From assembly GCF_017355955.1 (NCBI RefSeq), contig NZ_JAFFID010000005.1:248001-312000 (forward strand): 64,000 nucleotides of DNA, given 5' to 3'. The position numbers were made by a program, and so were the translations under genes. A model generated the notes under the pieces. That model was not told the DNA's origin and did no database searches. It saw only the letters and a list, made by a program, of their open reading frames with translations. This DNA comes from Sabulibacter ruber. Its GTDB lineage: Bacteria; Bacteroidota; Bacteroidia; Cytophagales; Hymenobacteraceae. Within the stretch, counting starts at the first letter, position 1. Each line of letters opens with the position of its first letter. Positions 1-7,014 of the stretch are shown here, piece by piece.

Positions 1-2
1 AA

Positions 3-359
3 GAGCCGTATGCCATGGCCTGCGTGAACGTGATCGCCGCGGACACCGATGAAGAAGCCATTCATTTGTCAACCTCGCTGTACCAGTCATTCCTGAACGT
101 GGTGCGGGGCACAGCCAAACCCATGCAGCCACCCGTGAAAAGCATGGACGGACTTTGGGATGCCTCTGAGCGCTACGCCGTGCAGCAAATGCTGCGCTAC
201 TCCTTCATTGGCGGACCTAAGACGATAGAGGAGGAGCTGAAAGCCTTTGTAGACCAAACCGGCGTGGACGAGATCATGGTAGGTTCCAACATCTATGACC
301 ACGCGGCCCGGTTGCGTTCTTACGAGATTGTTTCCCAGTTCTTCAAGAAGTCACTGTAA
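3..359 (+). CDS. LLM-class flavin-dependent oxidoreductase, C-terminal part
   Basis: This is the 3' end of a gene that starts before the window; the open frame runs from the first bases to TAA at 357-359. The visible 118 residues resemble the C-terminus of luciferase-like monooxygenases. The ending FIGGPKTIEEELKAFVDQTG followed by VDEIMVGSNIYDH is the family's usual last barrel strand and helix, and YEIVSQFF closes the protein. Members use reduced FMN and oxygen on varied substrates, so the substrate cannot be given. A hairpin terminator follows at 379-426, so the gene ends its transcript. The family call is firm; nothing can be said about the missing N-terminus. Confidence 0.8.
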   Translation, partial: EPYAMACVNVIAADTDEEAIHLSTSLYQSFLNVVRGTAKPMQPPVKSMDGLWDASERYAVQQMLRYSFIGGPKTIEEELKAFVDQTGVDEIMVGSNIYDHAARLRSYEIVSQFFKKSL

Positions 360-378
360 CTCCGCTTAAAAGTATTCA

Positions 379-431
379 AGAGAAGTCGCCCGGGATTGAT
401 GACATGCAATCCTGGGCGACTTCTCTGTTTT
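379..431 (+). terminator. Rho-independent terminator
   Basis: AGAGAAGTCGCCCGGGATTG (379-398) pairs with CAATCCTGGGCGACTTCTCT (407-426) with one mismatched pair, around an 8-nt loop, and is followed by GTTTT. It lies 19 bases after the stop of the flavin oxidoreductase. Confidence 0.85.
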
Positions 432-502
432 ACTCCTGGCTGAAGCCAGGGAGTTGATTGCTGTCACAAAGAAAAGGAGCAGGGGAATTTCTAATTGCGT
501 GT

Positions 503-510
503 TACCTTTG
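503..510 (+). promoter_or_regulatory. Bacteroidota -7 element (TAnnTTTG)
   Basis: TTACCTTTG contains TACCTTTG, an exact match to the Bacteroidota -7 consensus TAnnTTTG, about 47 bases before the chosen start of the acyltransferase. I see no clear -33 TTG at the expected distance, so this is a moderate call. Confidence 0.5.
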
Positions 511-556
511 TAGGCGCAGAGAATGGCTTGCCCGTTTTCGGCCTGTTTTCCTGAAA

Positions 557-1504
557 ATGCATCATAAAGAATCAACCAACCCTTTTTCGCGTCCTGAGTT
601 TACGCCCGGTCAACTGCCTTTGTGGTGGCTGCTGAAGGGGATCTCGTTGTTGCCCTTTCCGGTGCTGTATGCTTTTTCCACGTTTTTGTACGTAATCATG
701 TACCACGTGGTGGGCTACCGGAAAAAGGTGGTGCGGCAGAACCTGGAGCGCTCTTTCCCGCATAAAAGTGCAGCGGAGCTAAAGAGGATTGAAAAACAGT
801 TCTTCCTGAACTTAACTGATCTGATTGTAGAATGCCTGAAACTAGTTTCTCTTTCGCCTTCAGATTTGCGAAAGAGAGTGACCTCAACCGGAAGTGAGAA
901 GGTAATTCAGACGCTTTCCAGCGGAAGTCCGGTCCTGATTTTAGGGGCGCATTTGGGCAATTGGGAATATATGTCTGCTGCCGGAAACAGCATTTTCTCC
1001 TTTCCTATTGATGGCGTGTACAAACCGCTGGCCAGTTCCTTTTTTGAGGAGTTCATGAAGTTTATGCGTGGCCGGTTCGGGATCAACCTGGTTCGCATGA
1101 AAGACACCTTGCGCCATATCCTTAGGCACAGAGGGGAGCAACGAATCCTGACCCTGCTATCAGACCAGGTTCCGCCCTACGGCGAAATCCAGTACTGGAC
1201 CACTTTCCTGCATCAGGACACTCCCTTTTATGTGGGGGCTGAGAAACTGAGAACGTCCTTCAACTACCCTACTTTTTTCATTGGCATGCGCCACCTCAGG
1301 CGCGGGTATTACCAGATTGAGTTTCAGGAGTTGCTGCCTGCCCCATCAAAGGGAGTTCAGGAAGAGGGGCACCCGGTGACAGATGCCTTTGCCCGTAGAC
1401 TGGAGGAATGGATAGAGCAATACCCGTCTGAATACCTGTGGTCGCACAAGCGCTGGAAGCACAAGCGGCCGCAGTCCGAGGCCGTGGCTAGTCCTGAGTC
1501 TTGA
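557..1504 (+). CDS. LpxL/HtrB-type lysophospholipid acyltransferase
   Basis: This protein of 315 residues belongs to the lipid A biosynthesis (lauroyl/myristoyl) acyltransferase family, which transfers a secondary acyl chain onto lipid A precursors at the inner membrane. The hydrophobic N-terminal segment (WWLLKGISLLPFPVLYAFST) and the motif GAHLGNWEY, carrying the catalytic His of the HxxxxD/E box, are visible. The frame stays open upstream to 458, but the first 33 codons there include a promoter-like TACCTTTG and a copy of the dispersed palindromic repeat, so I chose ATG 557. The last codons (SPES, stop) lie inside a heptamer-repeat sequence also found inverted at 1639-1669, so the C-terminus may have been replaced by repeat DNA. 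The exact lipid substrate is not determined. Confidence 0.85.
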   Translation: MHHKESTNPFSRPEFTPGQLPLWWLLKGISLLPFPVLYAFSTFLYVIMYHVVGYRKKVVRQNLERSFPHKSAAELKRIEKQFFLNLTDLIVECLKLVSLSPSDLRKRVTSTGSEKVIQTLSSGSPVLILGAHLGNWEYMSAAGNSIFSFPIDGVYKPLASSFFEEFMKFMRGRFGINLVRMKDTLRHILRHRGEQRILTLLSDQVPPYGEIQYWTTFLHQDTPFYVGAEKLRTSFNYPTFFIGMRHLRRGYYQIEFQELLPAPSKGVQEEGHPVTDAFARRLEEWIEQYPSEYLWSHKRWKHKRPQSEAVASPES

Positions 1505-1521
1505 GTTCTGAGTCCAGAGTT
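1491..1521 (+). repeat. Heptamer-type repeat, left copy of an inverted pair
   Basis: The sequence is built from GAGTCTT/GAGTTCT units. Its first 24 bases match the reverse complement of 1639-1669 with one difference. It overlaps the last codons of the acyltransferase. Confidence 0.75.
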
Positions 1522-1543
1522 AGGCGAAAATTCAATACCACAT

Positions 1544-1591
1544 AAAAACAAAGCAGCCCTGGCAAGTACTTGCCAGGGCTGCTTTGTTTTT
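1544..1591. terminator. Bidirectional Rho-independent terminator, perfect palindrome
   Basis: A perfect 48-bp palindrome: AAAAACAAAGCAGCCCTGGC and two more bases, a GTAC centre, and its full complement ending in GTTTTT. It sits between two convergent genes (acyltransferase and YciO-like protein) and has A and T tracts fitting both strands. Confidence 0.9.
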
Positions 1592-1622
1592 GAGCTCTTC
1601 TTGGAAAATCAGCCTAAAAACA
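1586..1622. repeat. Dispersed GTTTTTGGCCTGTTTT-type palindromic repeat
   Basis: A copy of the ~38-bp repeat described in the findings: GTTTTTGAGCTCTTCTTGG then GAAAATCAGCCTAAAAAC. It overlaps the end of the terminator. Confidence 0.6.
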
Positions 1623-1638
1623 ACTTAGGCTTCTTCTT

Positions 1639-1669
1639 GACTCAAGACTCAGAACTCAAGACTCATGAC
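1639..1669 (-). repeat. Heptamer-type repeat, right copy of an inverted pair
   Basis: It begins GACTCAAGACTCAGAACTCA and continues as the inverse of 1491-1521. It ends five bases before the stop codon of the YciO-like gene. Confidence 0.75.
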
Positions 1670-1673
1670 TGAC

Positions 1674-2303
1674 TTACAGGTAATCCTCAATAATGCCTGC
1701 GCCCTGGCGGAGGACCTCAAATTCATCGTTCTCGCAGTTCACTACCGTAGAAGCCACGTTGTTCCCGTAGCCGCCGTCAATGACTAAATCTACCAGGTTG
1801 CGGTATTTCTCATAGATCAATTCGGGATCTGTGGTGTACTCAATCACCTCGTCATCGTCATGGATGGAGGTAGAGATAATGGGGTTGCCCAGCTCCCGCA
1901 CAATGGACAGGGCAATGTTGTTATCCGGGATCCGGATGCCCACGGTTTCCTTCCGCTTGCCGCCAATCTTGGGCACCTTGCTGCTGGCCTCTAGTACAAA
2001 CGTGAACGGTCCTGGCAGCGCTTTCTTCATCACTTTGTAGGTCTGGGTAGAAATCTTGGCGTAGTCTGAGATGTGGGTAAGATCGTGGCAGATAAAGGAA
2101 AGGTGCACCTTGGCCGGGTTAAAGCCCCTGATCTGGCAAAGGCGCTCCACCGCGCGGGCGTTGTGCAGATCACAGCCTAAACCGTAAATGGTGTCTGTGG
2201 GGTAAATCACCAGACCGCCTTTTCTAATGATCTCCACCGCTTGCGCAATGCCTTTGGGTTGGGGGTTATCAGGATGAATCCGTAGCAAGTTCGCTTGTGC
2301 CAT
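1674..2303 (-). CDS. yciO: YciO-like protein, Sua5/YciO/YrdC family
   Basis: This 209-residue protein belongs to the Sua5/YciO/YrdC family, whose TsaC/Sua5 members make threonylcarbamoyl-AMP for the t6A base of tRNA. The opening IHPDNPQ, the core YPTDTIYGLGCD, ALPGPFTFVLEASSKVP and the C-terminal DGGYGNNVASTVVN track E. coli YciO more closely than TsaC, so the true t6A enzyme may lie elsewhere. ATG 2303 is chosen because the frame upstream of it reads through low-complexity TGAATGAG repeats. It faces the acyltransferase across a shared terminator. The biochemical role of YciO proteins is less certain than that of TsaC. Confidence 0.85.
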   Translation of the reverse strand: MAQANLLRIHPDNPQPKGIAQAVEIIRKGGLVIYPTDTIYGLGCDLHNARAVERLCQIRGFNPAKVHLSFICHDLTHISDYAKISTQTYKVMKKALPGPFTFVLEASSKVPKIGGKRKETVGIRIPDNNIALSIVRELGNPIISTSIHDDDEVIEYTTDPELIYEKYRNLVDLVIDGGYGNNVASTVVNCENDEFEVLRQGAGIIEDYL

Positions 2304-2307
2304 GTTG

Positions 2308-2344
2308 TAATGAGTGAATGAGAGAGTGATTGAATGAGTGAATT
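2308..2344 (+). repeat. TGAATGAG-type simple repeat, left copy of an inverted pair
   Basis: The units TGAGTGAATG and AGAGAGTGATTGAATGAGTG are imperfectly inverted at 2592-2627. The sequence starts just upstream of the yciO start codon. Confidence 0.65.
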
Positions 2345-2444
2345 GAAATGGAGAATGCCTCAATGCCCTTGGGTTGCATTGCAGCTGCGTGGCTTCCTGG
2401 AAAATTTCTGTGCCATGCCTTTCCATACGCTCAAACCAAAATTT

Positions 2445-2483
2445 GCGTTTTCAGGTTGAATTTCCAAAAACCAGAGAAAAACA
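2445..2483. repeat. Dispersed palindromic repeat copy
   Basis: GCGTTTTCAGGTTGAATTTC then CAAAAACCAGAGAAAAAC, a diverged copy of the ~38-bp family, in the 340-bp yciO-mltG intergenic region. Apart from this and the two simple repeats I see nothing else in that region. Confidence 0.5.
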
Positions 2484-2591
2484 GAACAACTGAGGAGTAC
2501 GCGTCTTTCAGGTGAGATTTCTGCCTGGCGGGTTTCCACCAGGGGATTGTCTGCAAACACTCCTGCGCGCGATTATTCCTCCAAAAACATT

Positions 2592-2627
2592 CACTCCTTC
2601 TCTCAATCACTCAATCACTCATTAATT
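2592..2627 (-). repeat. TGAATGAG-type simple repeat, right copy of an inverted pair
   Basis: CACTCCTTCTCTCAATCACT and following bases. It lies immediately upstream of the mltG -7 element, so it contributes the promoter's spacer region. Confidence 0.65.
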
Positions 2628-2629
2628 TG

Positions 2630-2637
2630 TACCTTTG
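2630..2637 (+). promoter_or_regulatory. mltG -7 element TACCTTTG, near-leaderless start
   Basis: TACCTTTG is an exact TAnnTTTG match and ends only six bases before the ATG at 2644. Transcription starting 4-7 bases downstream of the element would give an mRNA with almost no leader. Confidence 0.6.
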
Positions 2638-2643
2638 CGTACT

Positions 2644-3735
2644 ATGTCAGAGCAAAACATACCTGTAACGCCCGGCTCCAGAAGGTCGGCGCGCAAACCT
2701 CGTAAAACCAGTAAGTGGACGTATGTCCTGGTGGTGTTCATGTTCCTTTTCGTGTGCTTCTCCTACTACGCCTACCAGATTGTATACACGGCCAACGTAG
2801 AGAGCAAAGGAGAGCCCGTGTACGTGCTCATTCCCAGAGGGGCAACCTATGAGCAGGCCATGGATTCCATTGACGCCAAAAAGGTGATCATTGACCGGCT
2901 GTCTTTCCGGTTCATGGCCAAGCTCATGGATTATCCTGAATTGGTGAAACCCGGCCGCTATGAACTGAAAGACGGCATGACCAACTACAAACTCATCGCC
3001 AAACTGCGCTCCGGCGACCAGGACCCCGTAAAGCTCACCTACACCAACGTGCGCCTGAAAAAGGACCTGGCCCAGAAGCTGAGCACGTTCATTGATTCCT
3101 CGCCCGCCGAGATTGACTCTCTGCTCAACAGCCCGTCTTTCACCAAAAAACTGGGCTTTGACACCACCACTATCCTGACCATGTTCATCCCGAACACCTA
3201 CGAAATCTACTGGACCACTTCGGCCCCGGACATGATGGACCGGATGAAAAAGGAATACGACAATTTCTGGACAAAGGAGCGTGAAGCCAAAGCCAAAGAC
3301 CTGGGCTTGAGCAAAGTGGAAGTATCTGTTCTGGCCTCTATTGTACAGGCCGAGCAGTCTGTGCACGCCGATGAGCGGCCGCGCATTGCCGGGGTGTACC
3401 TGAACCGGTTAGAGCGCAACATGCCCCTGGAGGCCGACCCTACCGTAGTGTATGCCGTAGGCGATTTCAGCATCCGCCGGGTGTTGAACGTGCACCTGCG
3501 CACGCCATCGCCTTACAACACGTACCTGAACAAAGGCTTGCCTCCCGGGCCCATCAACCTGCCGTCTATTTCCTCTATCAACGCGGTGCTGAACCCTGAG
3601 GAACACGAGTACCTGTATTTCTGCGCCAAAGAAGACTTCTCGGGCTATCATGCTTTTGCCACCACCATGGCCGAGCACAGGCAAAATGCCCAGCGTTTCC
3701 ACGCGGCCATGAACCAGCGCAACATCATGCGGTAA
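2644..3735 (+). CDS. mltG: Endolytic murein transglycosylase MltG
   Basis: This inner-membrane lytic transglycosylase (YceG-like) of 363 residues cleaves nascent peptidoglycan strands and sets glycan length. A basic N-terminus (RRSARKPRKTSKW) precedes one membrane segment at roughly residues 25-45. The catalytic region reads ASIVQAEQSVHADERPRIAG followed by VYLNRL, with the family's active-site Glu in QAE. The ending PSPYNTYLNKGLPPGPI is also typical. The frame has an in-frame ATG at 2635, but 2644 (MSEQN) is preferred because the -7 box overlaps 2635. A perfect 15-bp hairpin at 3745-3778 follows the stop. Confidence 0.93.
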   Translation: MSEQNIPVTPGSRRSARKPRKTSKWTYVLVVFMFLFVCFSYYAYQIVYTANVESKGEPVYVLIPRGATYEQAMDSIDAKKVIIDRLSFRFMAKLMDYPELVKPGRYELKDGMTNYKLIAKLRSGDQDPVKLTYTNVRLKKDLAQKLSTFIDSSPAEIDSLLNSPSFTKKLGFDTTTILTMFIPNTYEIYWTTSAPDMMDRMKKEYDNFWTKEREAKAKDLGLSKVEVSVLASIVQAEQSVHADERPRIAGVYLNRLERNMPLEADPTVVYAVGDFSIRRVLNVHLRTPSPYNTYLNKGLPPGPINLPSISSINAVLNPEEHEYLYFCAKEDFSGYHAFATTMAEHRQNAQRFHAAMNQRNIMR

Positions 3736-3744
3736 TATCTTCCG

Positions 3745-3778
3745 TTTCGGGGCTGATTTCTGTAAATCAGCCCCGAAA
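3745..3778. terminator. Hairpin after mltG, possible terminator
   Basis: TTTCGGGGCTGATTT and AAATCAGCCCCGAAA form a perfect 15-bp stem around CTGT. No long T run follows, so termination is likely but not certain. Confidence 0.6.
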
Positions 3779-3813
3779 TGCCCATCCGCTTACGCTTGTA
3801 AAAACCACTGTAT

Positions 3814-4461
3814 ATGGGAAAAGCCTACTCCATGGTGCTTCTTTTCTTTTGCGTCTTGATGACAGCCTGCGGGCAGTCTGAACCCAAGGCGCCTGTGCCA
3901 GTTCCGTATGATTCGCTGCGGGCGGAATTAGAGAAAATACATGATACAGACCAAACCGTAAGGCAGGGGTTTGACCAGGTGAAGGAAGAGGACCGGAATG
4001 CTTTTTTCAGGAAGATGCAGCGGGTAGACTCCGTGAATCAGATTGCGGTAATAAAGATGTTGGAGAAGTATGGCTGGTTGCCCCAAAGCAAGATAGGAGG
4101 GAAGGCCGCCGATGGTTTGTTTCTGGTGGTGCAGCATTCTCCGGCCCCGGTCATCAGAAAGTACCTGCCTTCTTTGAAAAACATGGCCCAGAAAGGGGAA
4201 GCCAGTGCCACCGATGCCGCCATGATGGAAGACCGGTTACTGATGTTTGAGGGCGAGAAACAGATCTACGGCACTCAGGCCACCTCTATGGGCCGGGAAG
4301 ACGGAAAGATGTACATCTGGCCGATAAAGGAAAGTGAGCACGTGAATGAGCGCCGCAAGGCCGTCGGGTTCAGAGTCACCGTAGAAGAATACGCTAAACT
4401 CATGAACGCCATCTACAACCCAGAAGAGGCACTGCCAGAGAAAAAGCAGGTGTTTCACTAA
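3814..4461 (+). CDS. DUF6624-like lipoprotein
   Basis: This 215-residue protein has a lipoprotein signal: hydrophobic VLLFFCVLMTACG with lipobox LMTAC, so Cys19 should be lipidated. The body resembles DUF6624: a D(Q/N)xxR-type start (DTDQTVRQGFDQV), YGWLPQSKIGGKAADGLFLV, then LPSLKNMAQKGEASATDAAM and DRLLMFEGEKQIYGTQ. The function of DUF6624 is unknown. The gene is followed by an imperfect palindrome (4524-4563) and then the thioesterase gene. Confidence is high for a lipoprotein and moderate for the domain name. Confidence 0.75.
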   Translation: MGKAYSMVLLFFCVLMTACGQSEPKAPVPVPYDSLRAELEKIHDTDQTVRQGFDQVKEEDRNAFFRKMQRVDSVNQIAVIKMLEKYGWLPQSKIGGKAADGLFLVVQHSPAPVIRKYLPSLKNMAQKGEASATDAAMMEDRLLMFEGEKQIYGTQATSMGREDGKMYIWPIKESEHVNERRKAVGFRVTVEEYAKLMNAIYNPEEALPEKKQVFH

Positions 4462-4523
4462 TCCCACAAAACCTAGTCAAGGAAAGACATCGCTTCTCTT
4501 TCCAGGTAAAATCACTCCCTTAT

Positions 4524-4563
4524 CCGTTTAGGAGGCGTTTCCTTAAAAATAGGCGCTAAACGG
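4524..4563. repeat. Dispersed palindromic repeat copy
   Basis: CCGTTTAGGAGGCGTTTCCT then TAAAAATAGGCGCTAAACGG, with outer arms CCGTTTAG/CTAAACGG. It lies just before the thioesterase start. Confidence 0.6.
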
Positions 4564-4586
4564 AAAGTACCTAAAGAAGAAAAACT

Positions 4587-5000
4587 GTGTTTGAATCTAA
4601 CGTGCAGATACGCGTACGCTACGCTGAGACTGACCAAATGGGCTACGTGTACTACGGAAATTATGGGGCGTACTATGAAGTGGCCCGCACCGAGGCCTTC
4701 CGCCAACTAGGCATCAGCTACAAAGTGATGGAAGCCGAGGGCGTGATGATGCCGGTGCTGGAGATGCGCTGCAAGTACATCAGGCCCGCCCGCTATGATG
4801 ACCTGCTCACCGTGAAGCTGTTCCTGAAAACCAAACCGCACGGCGCCCGCATCAAGTTTGAGTACGAGGTGTACAACGAGGAGCAAACCCTTCTGAACGT
4901 GGGGGAGACCATCATGGTGTTTGTGGATATGAAATCTGGCAGGCCTACGGCCATTCCGCAGTACATCCATGAGAAGTTAGACGTTTACTATACGGCATGA
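4587..5000 (+). CDS. Acyl-CoA thioesterase, YbgC/FadM-like (4HBT hotdog fold)
   Basis: A 137-residue single-hotdog thioesterase. The active-site stretch RVRYAETDQMGYVYYGNYGA matches the 4-hydroxybenzoyl-CoA thioesterase signature, with Asp in ETDQMG as the expected catalytic residue. Such enzymes hydrolyse short acyl-CoA or acyl-ACP thioesters in the cytoplasm; the substrate is not inferable. The start codon is GTG 4587 (VFESNVQIR); no ATG gives a full N-terminus. The stop overlaps the start of the next gene by 4 bases (ATGA), so the two are probably translationally coupled. Confidence 0.88.
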   Translation: MFESNVQIRVRYAETDQMGYVYYGNYGAYYEVARTEAFRQLGISYKVMEAEGVMMPVLEMRCKYIRPARYDDLLTVKLFLKTKPHGARIKFEYEVYNEEQTLLNVGETIMVFVDMKSGRPTAIPQYIHEKLDVYYTA

Positions 5001-5956
5001 ACATTTACGAACGCCTGGCCGATCAACGGTGGTACCGGAGACTCATTGTCTTCCTGAAGCGGTTGCGCTTTGGGGAAGGGAATGTGTCTGTGTACCATGT
5101 GCTCAAGGTGATGATTGATGAGCTGAAGATGGACTCGCTCACCAAGCGTTCTTCGTACATGGCCTTCAACTTTACGCTGGCCATTTTCCCCTCCATCATC
5201 TTCCTGTTCACGCTCATTCCCTACATTCCGGTGGGCCACCTGGACCAGGACATCCTCATGCTCCTGAGCGACATGATGCCGCCCGAGATCTACACCGCCG
5301 CCGCTGATACCATCAAAGACATTGTAAACAAACCCCGGGGCGGGTTGCTGTCTTTCGGTTTTCTCTTCGCGCTGGTGCTGTCTACCAACGGAATCATGAG
5401 CCTCATGGATGCCTTTGACAAAAAGTACAAGACTTTCAGAAAGCGGACGTACCTGCGCAAACGAGTCATTGCCACCCTGCTTACCATTGCCCTGGCCTTG
5501 ATCCTGTTTCTGGCCATTGGGGCCATATTCTTCGGGACGTATATTCTGGATGCGCTGGTGTTCTATGAAGTTGTCACCGAGTCTTTCACCTACGGGCTTA
5601 TTGTCTCGGTGAAGTACGTGGCCGTGGCCTTGCTGTTCTTCCTGGCTACGTCTATGATCTATTACTACGTGCCGGCGGTGCATGACAAATGGCCTTTTGT
5701 AAGCGCGGGCTCTGTGGTGGCCACCGTGCTGATCTTTCTTGTTTCCTGGCTGTTTTCCATCTATTTGGGCAAATTCGATTCCTACAACAAGTTCTATGGT
5801 TCCATTGGCGCCCTCATTGGTTTGATGGTCTGGCTGGACTTTGTGTGTATGATCCTCATTGTAGGGTTTGAGGTAAACATCAGCATTGATGCCCTCACCA
5901 AGCGGTTAGAGAAGGGGAAAGGAGAGTTGGCCCCTAGAAAAACTCGGAAAATCTGA
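4997..5956 (+). CDS. YihY/BrkB-family inner-membrane protein
   Basis: This 319-residue protein has the YihY (formerly ribonuclease BN) pattern: a soluble N-terminus, then about six membrane segments, beginning with MAFNFTLAIFPSIIFLFTLI. The family motif region SIGALIGLMVWLDFVCMILI, with the preceding YNKFYGS, closes the last helices, and a basic tail ends the protein. The role of the family is unresolved; the old RNase BN assignment was withdrawn. ATG 4997 overlaps the thioesterase stop. Confidence 0.88.
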   Translation: MNIYERLADQRWYRRLIVFLKRLRFGEGNVSVYHVLKVMIDELKMDSLTKRSSYMAFNFTLAIFPSIIFLFTLIPYIPVGHLDQDILMLLSDMMPPEIYTAAADTIKDIVNKPRGGLLSFGFLFALVLSTNGIMSLMDAFDKKYKTFRKRTYLRKRVIATLLTIALALILFLAIGAIFFGTYILDALVFYEVVTESFTYGLIVSVKYVAVALLFFLATSMIYYYVPAVHDKWPFVSAGSVVATVLIFLVSWLFSIYLGKFDSYNKFYGSIGALIGLMVWLDFVCMILIVGFEVNISIDALTKRLEKGKGELAPRKTRKI

Positions 5957-6063
5957 AAAAAAATTTTAGCTGTTTCTTCTTGAGAATCATTCGTTTCTGC
6001 CTTTGAAAGGCTTAGGCGATAGCGTTTCTGAAGAAAATATAGATAAAAAATAAGCGCTCCCTC

Positions 6064-6094
6064 TTGACAGGTACAGGTTCAGCCATTACTTTTG
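6064..6094 (+). promoter_or_regulatory. tRNA-Ser promoter (-33 TTG, -7 TACTTTTG)
   Basis: TTG (6064-6066) is separated by 20 bases from TACTTTTG (6087-6094), fitting the Bacteroidota promoter TTG-N19/20-TAnnTTTG. The tRNA begins 10 bases further on. Confidence 0.75.
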
Positions 6095-6104
6095 TATCAC
6101 ATTT

Positions 6105-6189
6105 AGAGAGATGGCAGAGTGGTCGATTGCGGCGGTCTTGAAAACCGTTGACCTTTGCGGGTCCGGGGGTTCGAATCCCTCTCTCTCTG
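6105..6189 (+). tRNA. tRNA-Ser(TGA)
   Basis: An 85-nt class II tRNA. Acceptor AGAGAGA (6105-6111) pairs with TCTCTCT (6182-6188) and G6189 is the discriminator; CCA is not encoded. The anticodon loop reads TCTTGAAAA with anticodon TGA, reading serine UCN codons. A long variable arm and a T-arm GGGGGTTCGAATCCCTC are visible. It has its own promoter and a terminator at 6201-6236, and stands at the edge of a block of different gene character. Confidence 0.95.
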
Positions 6190-6200
6190 CGAGTAAATAG

Positions 6201-6240
6201 AAAAAGCCCTGTAGGTGAAAACTTACAGGGCTTTTTGTTT
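6201..6240 (+). terminator. Rho-independent terminator after tRNA-Ser
   Basis: AAAAAGCCCTGTAGG pairs with CTTACAGGGCTTTTT around a short loop and is followed by GTTTT. Confidence 0.85.
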
Positions 6241-6407
6241 TAGTTCAGACATATATCGGAAACTTTTAGATGTGTATTTGAATCTAGTCTCTCATTTTAG
6301 ATATCAAAAGAACTCATGGCTGGCCCGTTTTATATCTATGGACAAAGTAGTAGATCTTGCTTGACGGCGTTGGTGTCCGACTACTTGCTTAACCAAAGCC
6401 ATAATTT

Positions 6408-6445
6408 AAAATGCCTGTAAGAAGATTCTTGCAGGCATTTTTCTT
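6408..6445 (+). terminator. Orphan terminator-like hairpin
   Basis: AAAATGCCTGTAAGA pairs with TTCTTGCAGGCATTTT and a T-rich tail follows. No gene is visible upstream after the tRNA terminator, so it could close a small RNA or be a relic of a lost gene. Confidence 0.5.
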
Positions 6446-6451
6446 TTAGTA

Positions 6452-6533
6452 CCTGGTTCTTTAGACTTTCAATAATGCAGAGAGTGCAAGAAGTGCAACT
6501 CAGTGAAAGTGTTGTTTGCAGGTTCATTCCCCG
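6452..6533 (+). repeat. ~85-bp direct repeat, copy 1
   Basis: Three blocks are shared with 8823-8908: CCTGGTTCTTTAGAC, GTGCAAGAAGTGCAAC and TTTGCAGGTTCATTCCCCGG. The two copies bracket the S41 protease gene. Confidence 0.8.
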
Positions 6534-7014
6534 GGAATCGTTAGCAGCCACCCTCTTTATTTAATTAGGTTCAGGTCCACCAACTCATCCAATAAAAGTT
6601 GTGACACTTCTGTAAGGTGCTTCAATTCTAACATTTGCTAGACTTGAGGCGAAAGCAAAAGTCGTAAACTCCCTAAACAAGGAGTTTAAGCAATAGTTGA
6701 AATAGGGGTTATTTTGAAACAAAAATCCAGGGTACGGAATGCATTCACAAAGATGAATATAGTACTTTCGGTGGTCCGGTACCGTTTACCCAGCTTTCAA
6801 TGGTAGGATCAGGGAATCGATGACTCCGGACTAAGGACCAACTGCCGGAGCCCCCTTGATGTTGGGGGTAGCGGCGGCACCGAAGACCAAACTATCCGAT
6901 ACCTAATCAAACAGCAGGGCATGTACGGAACCATAAGGTATTCCTGATTCGGGCCGAAGCCCCAATATCCGGATGTGCCCCATATACACTGCAGTCTCCA
7001 CCAATGCCAAAAAG

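Larger units (their letters stand above)
6241..7014. other. 774-bp region without a recognisable gene
   Basis: It holds an orphan terminator-like hairpin (6408-6442), the first copy of an ~85-bp repeat (6452-6533), and two adjacent hairpins near 6823-6868: CTCCGG pairing with CCGGAG, then CCCCC pairing with GGGGG. I find no intact coding frame. Confidence 0.6.

Noticed and set aside
6838..6905. Minus-strand frame reading VSDSLVFGAAATPNIKG and a stop, possibly a gene 3' end
   Set aside because: Only 23 codons are open, no family is recognisable, and the same bases form two hairpins on the other strand; not enough to call a remnant.
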